This document shows, piece after piece, positions 54,928-64,000 of a stretch of DNA of 64,000 nt; the first letter of the stretch is position 1; each line of letters begins with the position of its first letter. A program made the translations under genes and the position numbers. This DNA comes from Corynascus novoguineensis (taxonomy: Eukaryota > Ascomycota > Sordariomycetes > Sordariales > Chaetomiaceae), in the NCBI GenBank assembly GCA_033296725.1, contig MU857609.1, forward strand, positions 186,001 to 250,000, in the 5' to 3' direction. The notes under the pieces were generated by a model. The model had not been told where the DNA came from and did no database searches. It saw only the letters and a list, made by a program, of their open reading frames with translations.

Positions 54928-56998
54928 CTATTTCGCCTCCTCAGTTTTGGCCTCTCCAGAGGGAGCAGCAGCAGCGCCATTCTCAGGAGTAGCGGCGGCA
55001 GCAGCAGTAGCAGCATCCTCCACCGCCGTTGTCTTGTCAGCGGGCGCCTCAGCCTCGGTAGCCGGGGCAGCAGCCGCCCCCTCCTCCGCCGTCTTTGTTT
55101 CGGTCGCGACGACCTGGTCGGGCTGCCAGACGGCCTCGACGACGCTCATCCGGCATCCCTCGGCTCTCGTAACGCCCTGTAAGTGAAAAGGTGGGCACAC
55201 ACCCGTCAGTCAGCCGCATGTTTTTTCGGTTCTCTCCGGCAAAAGCAAAGGCGTGGAGCGGGGAGCGGGGAGCGTTGGTTGGTGAAGAAGAAGAAGAAGA
55301 AGAAGAAGAAGAAGAAGAAGAAGAGAAGAAAAGAGAGAACTCACCTTAAAGACGAATCCATCGCTCGCAGCGGCAAAGAGCGCGCGGAACTCGGCCTCGG
55401 TGCGCTCCTGGGCGTTGAGAAGGGTCAGCATGACGACGTCCATGCGTCGCATGACGCGCTCATCCCAGGGGTTCTCGCAGCCGGGCTCGCGCAGGCAGTG
55501 ATCGTTGATGAGGATGCGCGCGCCGGGCTTAAGGGCGGGCACCAAGTTGCGCAGGATGCGCACCGCGTACGGGGTCGAGTAGTTGTGGATAATCCAGCGG
55601 AAGAAGTAGACTTTTTAACGAACCGGGTGTTAGCAAGGGTAGGAAGCACAAGACATACTATATCACTCCAGAGATGAGGAGATCACAGGAGAGCTAAGAT
55701 CAAGGGGTACGAATTGCTCACCATCTGCGCCCTTGGTCGGCTGCTCGGTGAAGAAGTCGTGCGCCAGCAGGGTGATGCGGTCGGCGACTTGGGGGTCGGC
55801 GCTGAGGGGCTTGGGCGCGCTGTCGACGGTCTTCTGGAGGTCCTGTACGACGAACTTCATGTTGCGGTACCGGGTGGCCAGGTCGACGCACATGAAGCCG
55901 TGCGAGCCGCCGACGTCGACAAAGGTGCCGCCCGCGGCGTCGATGTCGCTCAGGTCGTACCCGCCCTTGGCGACGTCGACAAAGTACGACGGCTCGTACC
56001 CTTCCCCGCCCGTCAGGCTCGCCATGGCGCGGCCCATGCGGCGCGCCCTGTCCGGGTCCTTGCCGAAGGTGGCGAACATGGGCTCCTTGTCGACGGTGCC
56101 GAAGGCAAACTGGAAACCGGCACGAGTGAGCGACGTCGCCTCTGGGTGCGCCTCGAGGGCTTGCAGAACGTGGGCTGAGGCTGGGAAGATGTCCTCGCCG
56201 TTGAAGCCGATCCAGGCCTGCATGTTCTCATCCTCGGCGAGAACGCGCGAGGCGGCCGTGTGCGCGATGACACCCGGGCTCGGCTCCCGAAAGATGCCGT
56301 TGGTCATGGCCATGCGGAGCAGGCGGGCAAGGTTGATGGGATCAAGGGAGGTCTTGGCCTCTAGCTCGGCGAGTGTGATGGTCGAGTCGACGGGGACCAA
56401 CTTTGCTACGTAGGAACTCGCGCGTTAGGCAGCGCGCACGGAAACACAAAACAGGTCACAAGCTGCACTGTGACTCACCGAGCCCATAGTGGTTAATGGC
56501 AGTCAGCGCCAGGACGTCGAGGAACTGAACAAGCCGTCAATATTATGGTCTCTCCCGTAACGGGGGTTGACGGGTGGGGCTCACCTCCCAGATACCCCAT
56601 CTCACGGCCTCGCGAGGGCCATGAGCCAGCAGGCTCAGCTCCTTGGTCGCGTGGATGATTTCCTGTCTGCTCAGCTGAACATGGTCAGGCAGGGCAGGGA
56701 AGTCGGCAGGGGCGTCAACGTCGTAACTGGGCATGGGTAAGTTCTTTGACTTCATGTACGCCTCCAGCTTCTCGGTCGCCTTAGTGATCTTTTCGGCGAG
56801 AGCGATCATGCGGGATGCCGGCTGCTCCGAAACCGTCTCACTCTTAGTAGCCGGAGTGCCGTTAGTCTCGCCATAGTCCTTTTGTCGAAACGAGGCGGAC
56901 AAGGCGGAGAAGGACCGCCTGTTCAGCTTCTTCGCTTCGGCATCGCCGTTGGACGGGGAGCTCGAGTGGAAGAGGGAGCTCAACCTGAACTTGCTCAT
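54928..56998 (-). CDS. SAM-dependent family-2 O-methyltransferase
   Basis: Small-molecule O-methyltransferase of the plant COMT/fungal AflP-like type, transferring methyl from S-adenosylmethionine to a hydroxyl of an aromatic or polyketide substrate (substrate unknown). Five minus-strand exons, 56998-56585, 56524-56479, 56405-55722, 55610-55345 and 55176-54928, give 552 residues. The N-terminus is Ser-rich, followed by a helical dimerisation domain (REAVRWGIWE...LDVLALTAINHYGL...). The SAM-binding motif is FVDVGGSHGFMCVDLA, with an acidic residue in FVVQDLQ. The catalytic His is expected in RWIIHNYS, which the fourth exon begins. Methyltransferases of this type are usually 400-480 residues; here an added last exon gives an Ala/Glu/Pro-rich tail of about 60 residues. 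The fourth intron contains a GAA/TTC repeat. Family confident, pathway unknown. Confidence 0.88.
55284..55323 (-). repeat. GAA/TTC triplet repeat, about 13 units, inside an intron
   Basis: Plus strand reads (GAA)n for about 40 bases, continuing into imperfect purine sequence to about 55338. On the gene's strand it is CTT-rich and lies 21-60 bases after the donor of the last intron. Such tracts are length-variable and can form triplexes. Confidence 0.9.
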
Positions 56999-58945
56999 CT
57001 TGAAGGCGTGTCGCTGTTCTCACCCGTCAGTCAGTGGGCCAGTGTTCCGTGTTTGGATGCAGTGCTTTGGAGGAAGACAACTGTAGTCCTCCAGGTTGTA
57101 CCGTTTCATGGTAAGCACGTGGGATGCTCCCACAAGACCGGATTCAAGAAAGAACTGAGACCCGACGCTGCGTATACAACGCTGGGGTTACACCTCATGG
57201 TCTGGGGGGTGGGCTTAAACCCTGGCGATTCAGGTCTTTCACGGGACAAGGTTTTGCTCCCCTGATTGACCGCTGATTCACAGAGCATTCCAGAAGGAGA
57301 GAAGTACCTGGCTTGTCAAAGGCTAGAATTCTGAGGGCGGCAGACAAGATCGGCTTGTTCCGGCTGCCGTACAATAACTCCTGTAAATTCAGTCCCCGTC
57401 CAACTCTAGGGTAAGCCCGCGGAAAGTGGCAGTAGGTGCGTACCAGGGTCGGGGTTTTGGTAACGAATTGGCACGAATTGCCGGTTGCACGACAGTTTAT
57501 ATGTGATGGTTACAAGGTAGTAGCAAATATGTTGTAAAGAAGGGTGGTGTGTGTCAAGCCGGACAGCCGGGTATCTGCTCGATAAGAGACACACATGAGG
57601 TGAACTACTCAGCGGACCAGGATCAACGTGGGGAATATGGGAGCACAAAAAGGACAAGGGTTGGAAGGGTTACCTCGTTTACCTGCGCTAAGGAACCAGA
57701 CTGACGGGTCCCTGACGGATAGTGGGGTTTTCCGTGGTCAAGGAGAATAGCAGGCTCTGGAGTGAAGCCACCCCAGGGTTTGAACTCGTCAAAGCCGTGT
57801 TGGGTCGACGCTAGCAATAGTTGTTGTCCTGCAACGGTCAGAAGCCCAATTGAAAAGCCAGTCCATCCGAAAATCCGAGAAGTGCTGCCAGCAGGCCGAG
57901 CCCAGGCCTGGTTCTGTCAATCCTGGGCTCCATAGTTGTCCCACCGTAATCTGTCGCTGCTCCGTTGTGTCGTTCGTACGGACCAGATCATCGTCGCTAA
58001 GAAGCTAGGCTCATGCGCAGGATGCAGGCCCGAATAGCGTAGCATTAGTGTCTACTGCAGGGGCGCCGAACTGCACACGCGAGCCCAAAAAAAAAAAAAA
58101 AAAGGTGGGCAAGTTATGGAAATGTTACCTTATTTCACCAGAGACTGTCTGGCTCAATTGGAACTGCCGACACTCCGGTCCGTGGCCGACGTCGGTTGGA
58201 CAGATAGCCATCTGAGATCTAGAAACGCAGTCGCGGCACCTCACAGGGGAACGCCACGAGCGAGCCACTCTGCTCATTTGCCCGCCAATCCGTGGTATTC
58301 GGTTCGGCCAAGAGGCCCTAGGCGAGAGCTGCTGGGGAGGGTCCTTGGAATTGATGGAGGGTGCGCGCCGTTGAATTGGGAAGCGGACAGCAACGAAAAA
58401 GATTCCGGGTCCAATCGCGGCACCTCGTGCTCTTGCAGCAGCGCTTGGGATGTGGGGCGAGAGTGGTTCGGGAGCCTGCCGAGACAAGGGGAGGGTGCTG
58501 CCCTAGCGCACGGGAGATTTGTGCCAGTGTTGGCGCGAAACCCGGGGTAGGGGGGAGAGAGGGTCTTTCCCACCACAGGGGGTACCTGGCACGCCTGGAG
58601 AAAAAGTCACGTTTGGCGAATTACTGTAACTGGAATCTCCCTGACAAGCAACCTGTTAATCATGGATGCAAGTATTGCTTGCTTGCTTACTTACTTAGTT
58701 ACCTGTAGGATAGTTATTGGTACAGGAGGTCATTTGTTGCTCCCACTTGGTTCAGATCCGGTGTTACGAGAGAATGTACCCAGTGTGTTACACTCTCCGG
58801 TGGTGTAACTTACTGTATTCGTTCGATTGATCCAAAACAACATCAACAGCAGTGGTATCATGCCCTCGCAAGCCAGCCACAAAAGATCTCCCCAAGCCAT
58901 AGCAAAAACACCGCAAATCTCCCGCAATAAAACCCAGGGCTCCAG
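56999..58945. other. Intergenic region of about 1.9 kb
   Basis: Upstream region of the O-methyltransferase and 3' flank of the LaeA-like gene. No supported gene. It contains a 17-base poly-A run at 58087-58103 and a short GCTT/ACTT tetranucleotide run near 58676-58700. Confidence 0.4.
58087..58103 (+). repeat. 17-base poly-A run
   Basis: Uninterrupted run of 17 adenines in an intergenic region. Confidence 0.85.
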
Positions 58946-60742
58946 CTAATACCCCTCGGGTTTCTGTCCGTACACGATGTGCAGCGGCATGTACACCAGC
59001 ACGCCGTTGTCGTGGTACGCTTTGCGGACGTCGACAAGGAACAGCTCGACCTGCTCGCGAGTCCAGCCGCAGCCGCGCGTGAGTGGGCCGAGCGCAATGG
59101 CCTGAATCCCGTCCGTCAAAATAGTGCGCCAGTAGAGGCCGACCGTTTTGAGCACCTTGTTCTTGGGCCACGTCCCGAGGGGGATTTGCAGCACCCGCTC
59201 CGTCACGTTGACGAAGCCTACCTCGCGCATCATGGACGCCAGTCGCCCGCCTGCCGCCGCGTGAAAGTCAATCCCCAAGTTGGTGAGTCCCTCCATGATG
59301 AGCGACCAGTACTGCGCCACCGGGTGGTCCGCCGGCATTGGCCGCGCCCGGTTAGCCGATATGGGGAAATGGTGAACCTCTTGCATCTCAAACCAGCCGC
59401 CAGGCCGCAGGTGTCTTTGCGGATGGGAAAGATGGGTTAGCAGAACACAGTGGTCAAGAGGGGAAAGGGGGGAGGGGGTTAAGAAAAGGGGGGGAGGGGA
59501 GAAGGGGGAGAAGGGGGGGAAGGGGGAGAGGAAAGGCAGCATATTACTCTAGGGCTCGGCGCATTAGCTTAGGCCAATCTTTGATCGCCATGACTGTGTG
59601 GCGCGAGTGGATGTAGTCAAAGTAGTTGCGCGGGTGAAGCCAGCTAAACGTGAGAGTCGCCGTCAGTACGTCATGAGTGCGAACTGTTAGGTTTACCATG
59701 AAACATACGGGCTCCTATGGTTGCGTCAGTCATGCTCGTATTCAGAAAAAACCAGGAGGCGCATACTCTACATCGTCCACCATAAACCGCACATTTGGTG
59801 GCACCCACTCTGGTTGGATGGGACTTAGGTCGACTCCTAGAACATTTGCGGCTGGAAATTGATCTCCCACTGGTTCAAAGGCATTAGTTCGCACTCATAG
59901 AAAGATTTTTCTCCCCGACAGCGCATACTCTCAATCGCCCAGATGCCCGTCCCCGTCCCGATGTCAAGGATCTCATGCGGACGCTCTCCGATGGGCGCAA
60001 AGTACAGCTGGCCACAAAGCATCTTGACCATGGCGTGCTTCATGTCTTCGCGCTGTTGCTCAACATCGTCGTTTGGGAAATTGTACCGTCCTTCCCGAAA
60101 GCGGTGGTAACGGCGCCCGTTCTCGAAAATGTAGTCGCGCACGCTCTCGGCAAGCGACGTCGACGCCGTCGTGTTGCTGTCTGTTCCGTAGCCGTCGTCG
60201 GTACCCAGATCGTCGCTGTCCACAACGATGCTGCCCTCTTCTGCCTGTGCAGCGGCGGCTTGCTCTTCCGCTGCCAGCTCATCCGCGTCCGCTCCGTCGT
60301 CGCCGTCGCCCGCCAGCCTCGTCGAGACATCAGGAGGCTGGTGTGGGTTGGAGAACATGTATGGCGGCGACAGACTTCCGCGTGGACCGGTGGGAAGGCC
60401 AGGTAAGGAGGCTGATGATGAGCGAGGTTCTGAGAATGCGCTATCTGTGAAGGACAAGACGGAGGCGCTGTCGTTGGCTGAAGTGGATGGGCGCCGCCCG
60501 GGGGCCGATGGTGGTGGTGGTTCGAGTGACACGCTCCGTGAACCATCGATACCCTCCGCTCTGCTTTGCGGCCCGTGAGCCGCGACAGGCCGTGGCCCTG
60601 CCGTCGTTGATACCGGGAGCGTGACCTGCGCGACGGTATCCGTTGGTGAAGGAGCATCCGTCTCTGCGCGACTTCGTTTCTTTGACTTTATTTCAACATT
60701 GGGCGCCACTGAGGCGGCCGGCTCATTCTGTGTTGATTCCAT
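58946..60742 (-). CDS. LaeA-like SAM-dependent methyltransferase
   Basis: Class I methyltransferase of the fungal LaeA-like/UMTA group. LaeA itself is a nuclear regulator of secondary metabolism; most paralogues have unknown targets. Minus-strand exons 60742-59929, 59869-59767, 59643-59548 and 59414-58946 give 493 residues. The first 200 residues are Ser/Pro/Asp-rich and disordered, with a basic KSKKRSR cluster that could serve as a nuclear localisation signal. The domain begins with YRFREGRYNFPNDD-like sequence and the SAM motif ILDIGTGTGIWAIEMGDQFP, restored only by splicing. VLGVDLSPIQPEWVPPNVRF, the FDYIHSRH segment and HLRPGGWFEMQEV follow, as in LaeA-like proteins. The C-terminal half ends with WTREQVELFLVDVRKA. 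Whether this is the LaeA orthologue or a paralogue cannot be settled by eye; neighbouring tailoring-type genes make a metabolic role plausible. Confidence 0.85.
59458..59537 (+). repeat. 80-base G-rich purine tract in an intron
   Basis: Plus strand is almost entirely G and A, with many runs of four to seven G. It lies in the third intron of the minus-strand LaeA-like gene, where it is a C/T tract in the transcript. Runs of this kind can form G-quadruplex structures on the template strand. Confidence 0.85.
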
Positions 60743-62584
60743 GACGTGCTGACCCGAGTCTCCCTCCCAAGGTCCGAGTGAAGCTGGTGCAGGACCGGGT
60801 TGAAAAGATGGCGCTGTAATTTATCGAGTTCCCTGCGGTTACACAGGCAGTAATGGCAGCCTCCCTCGTCCAGCCGCAGATCTCGAATACACGCTGATAT
60901 CAGACCAACGGCTCGCGCGCGTAGGCGATACAAAGAGCGCAACGAAAATGAGAGTGTCCTGCGGAAACGGCGGTTTTCGAGTGATGTTCGAATGAGGGCA
61001 GCGTGTGTGATTGTACCGAATGCGATCCATGCAACGGCCCTGGATGAAGAGTGGGGTTCGTGAAGATGATCTGAGACCAATAGAGCCTGGTAGCGAGATT
61101 TCAAGGCTTGCGAGCAATGTCCCACTGTCAATCTGGACTCGAATTCCACGACGTCGCTCAGGATGGTTTTCTATGGGCGGGATGGGGCATGTTGTGACGG
61201 AAGGACAGCAGCAGGACTGGGGAGTTCGATGCAAAATAGATCCGCCTCCCCAATCTGCCAATGCAAATCGCCCTGACCTTCAAACTTAAATTCCTTAGCC
61301 AGCCTATCAACTTCCTGCAACAGGGATGCGGGCGATGTACAACGGAAGAATGGACGAGGCCTTGGCTTTTTTGTGAAGGGATGGCCCAGAAATCGTTGTT
61401 TTGAGCACTTGAAGAAGAACCGCGCCCTTCCTCAGTACTTATAAAATCGGGTCCCCCTTCAAAGGTGGGGGACAGGTAACAGCAAGGACGTGGGAGCTCT
61501 CGCTCCTTTTGTGAGTACACTATCCGTACAGTTTAGGTACCGCAGCTTTCCGTTGCCCCTCCTGCGTCGGCGAAGGATTGAAAATAGGTATAGTACGGAT
61601 TACTGTTGCATGCCCGCACCCACTTCCCAGCAGCTGACAGAGCACCAACAGACAGGACAACGTGGGTTTTGCTTTTTTCTGTTTGAAAGCGGGCTGGAAG
61701 GTGGCGACGCTGCGACGTTGGCTCGGAAATGCAGTATCCCGATCTATCCGCTCAATGAAAGCTGGAAAGGTGACCATCGAAGGAGCGCAAAGACCAAGCG
61801 AACCATCTTGAACATAGCTCAGAGAGTGTCGCGAAGGGCAGCTGCGATGAAGTTTGTCCGGTTGCAGCCCAATTTGATCACTGGCGCTATTTTTCGCATT
61901 TTCACTGGCAGCCAGGGGTTATTGGGAGCTATTGTACAGATTACGTATATTTACAAATAGTTACAAGTGCACAGAGCAGAGGCACCCGAGAACGTACCCA
62001 GCTCAGTGCTTCCTCGCGGAGAAGCCGCCCTACAAATAGTGGCTCAAAACCAAAATTGAATCTACGAGTGGTTTCTCGTGTCAAGTAGCTAACAGTATCT
62101 CTCAGAGACATGCATGTTGTGTACAATAGTGACTGGCTCAAATGCGAATATTGAGCTGCTGAAAGATTCGGTACCAATCGCCAGAGGCTGAGGATAGTAG
62201 TTTCGGAATCTCGAAATGTACTGTAACTAGTATGGTGAGATTATGAAAATACGCACTAGCCACATCACACGACGAAGTGTGGCGCTTTGATCCAGAAGTG
62301 GGCAGAGTGGGTCTGTGTCTGCCGAGCTTCAGCCTCAGCGCCGAGCCTGGTGCAGCAGCCAGCCAGGCAGCCCGACTGACGTGGGCTTGGCTGCGGGTGC
62401 ACTCCAGCTGCTAGCAAGCACCACCAACTGTAGGTAACCATCTGTGATTTGTACAGCACCTCTTGACCCAACATCAAACGACTTCAGCCCTTTCGAGCTT
62501 GCGCTTAAATTGCAAACTAGCGCCGCCAGAGCCAGAATAGAAAGGACAATTTCCTCAGAGCAGCTCAGAGAGTAACTTCTCGCG
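60743..62584. promoter_or_regulatory. Divergent region between LaeA-like gene and Rpn5
   Basis: About 1.8 kb with promoters for both genes. A TATA-like element lies near 61439. Open frames inside (for example 60839-61261 minus) have no known domain. I did not find the GGTGGCAAA proteasome element of yeast. Confidence 0.4.
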
Positions 62585-64000
62585 ATGGCGGATCCGGCGT
62601 TTAAGCCCGAGAGGGACTTCAGCAAGGAAGTCGACACCCAGATTCCCGAGGCTGAGCAACTCGCAAAGGTTTGGGAAGCACTTTACTGATCGGCAGGCTA
62701 GTAGCTGATAGTTTGGCAGACAGACATCCATGCCGCCATCGAGAAGCTCTCGGTTCTTGAGAAGCAAACGCGCCAGGTAAAAAGCCCACGCTCTTGCCCC
62801 GCGCACACCGAAACCACATCTAACAGACAACGCACGATCAGGCCTCCGACCTCGCATCAACATCACGCATCCTCGTCGCCATCGTCACCATTTGCAAAAA
62901 TGCCGGCGATTGGAGCCTTCTCAACGACCAGACCCTCGTGCTCTCTAAGAAGCATGGCCAGCTCAAGCAGGCCATCACCAAGATGGTTCAGACCGTCATG
63001 GGCTTCCTAGACGAGACACCGAATATGGAGACGAAGCTATCCGTGATTGAGACTCTCCGCACAGTCACCGAGGGCAAGATCTTTGTCGAGGTCGAGCGTG
63101 CTCGCGTGACCAAGATCCTTTCCGACATCAAGAAGAAGCAGGGCGATCTTAAGGGGGCTGCCGACACGCTGTGCGAACTTCAGGTCGAGACATTCGGTTC
63201 GATGGACCGCCGCGAAAAGGTTGAGTTCATCCTGGCTCAAGTGGCGCTCTGCATTGAGATTGGGGATTGGACACAAGCCGGCATTCTGAGCCGCAAGATC
63301 AGCACCAGGTACCTGGCGCGGAAACCCAGGAAGACGCCGGAGCAGCTCGAGAAGGAGAAGAAAGAGCGTGAGAAGAAGGGCAAGGTCGAAGCAGAACCTG
63401 AGAAGGAGGAGGATGTCACAGATCTCAAGCTGCGCTATTACAGGCAGCAAATTCTGCTGGCCCAGCACGACGCCAAGTACCTCGACGTCTGCAAGCACTA
63501 CAGACAGGTGCTAGACACGGAGACCGTCGAGGAAGACCCACAGAAGCTGCGTTTTGTAAGCACGCACTGAACCCCTTTACTAAGCCATCTAACATAACTA
63601 ACTCGGCGCTAGGTGCTGCAAAGGATCATCTACTTTATCATTCTGGCGCCGCACGACAACGAGCAACACGATCTACTCCACAGAATCCACAAGGACCCGC
63701 GGATTTCATTGGTCCCCGAGGATGCGGAGCTTCTAAAGCTCTTTACCGTTCCCGAGCTCATGCGCTGGCCTGAGGTCGCCCGCGTGTTTGGTCCGCATCT
63801 GACGGACACGGACGTCTTCGATGCTGAACCGGGCGACTCGGACGACGAGAAGGCCTTTGAGCGGTGGCAGGACCTGCGTAAGCGCGTCATTGAGCATAAC
63901 GTGCGCGTGATCGCCAAGTACTACACCCGCATCCAGATGGGCCGCCTCACCCAGTTGCTGGACCTGACCGAAGATGAGACTGAGAAGTACATCAGCGAGC
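62585..64000 (+). CDS. rpn5: 26S proteasome regulatory subunit Rpn5 (PSMD12), 3' end beyond window
   Basis: Lid subunit of the 19S regulatory particle. Exons 62585-62668, 62720-62776, 62842-63555 and 63613 to the window edge, all joined at phase 0 by introns of 51, 65 and 57 bases. The visible part is about 414 residues, nearly the full length of the family (440-490). The N-terminus MADPAFKPERDFSKEVD is followed by a helical solenoid (IEKLSVLEKQTRQASDLASTSRILVAIVTIC...), the conserved VERARVTKILSDIKKKQGD segment and IGDWTQAGILSRKI. Then come a charged linker and the beginning of the PCI domain (YFIILAPHDNEQHDLLHRI..., ELMRWPEV). The gene is truncated only by the window boundary. Confidence 0.95.

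Overview
The window is nuclear DNA of a filamentous ascomycete. The genes carry short GT-AG introns (49-168 bases) that restore reading frames cleanly, the one tRNA has a nuclear-type intron after position 37, and the families (DUF3433, OPT transporter, GPI-anchored aspartic protease, LaeA-like and family-2 O-methyltransferases, hybrid histidine kinase) are typical of Pezizomycotina. Coding DNA is GC-rich with Ser/Pro/Ala-rich disordered stretches. My inference is Sordariomycetes, probably Sordariales; this was not tested by any search.

Layout, left to right. 0.4-6.9 kb: a divergent pair, the COMPASS PHD subunit Spp1 (-) and mitochondrial copper chaperone SCO1 (+), then choline/ethanolamine kinase (+). 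10-15.5 kb: a DUF3433 membrane protein (+) and a disordered protein of unknown function (-). 15.5-21 kb is the largest gene-poor block. 21-23.5 kb: a coiled-coil protein whose reading frame has no ATG in its first 600 bases. 25.4-27.4 kb: a HAD-like (CECR5-type) protein and an intron-bearing tRNA-Pro(AGG). 30.3-33 kb: an OPT oligopeptide transporter. 33.9-38.5 kb: a divergent pair, molybdopterin synthase large subunit (-) and an RBM5/10-like splicing factor with six exons (+). 40.8-42.5 kb: a yapsin-like GPI aspartic protease (-). 45.4-50 kb: a 1509-residue hybrid histidine kinase (+).

51-61 kb holds a run of small-molecule-type genes: a Dabb (stress-response A/B barrel) protein with a 23-base micro-exon, a convergent SRPBCC/START-like protein, a predicted protein of unknown function, a family-2 O-methyltransferase and a LaeA-like methyltransferase. 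No polyketide synthase, NRPS or terpene synthase backbone is visible. The window ends inside the proteasome lid subunit Rpn5 (+).

I assembled the gene models by hand from splice signals and reading-frame continuity; each exon join was checked for phase. I recognised no intact transposon, CRISPR array or rRNA. The most interesting items are the ATG-free leader/N-terminal frame at 20.75-21.78 kb, the low-complexity insert inside the kinase receiver domain, the tailoring-enzyme neighbourhood without a backbone gene, and two unusual intronic sequence tracts (a GAA/TTC repeat and a long G-rich tract).
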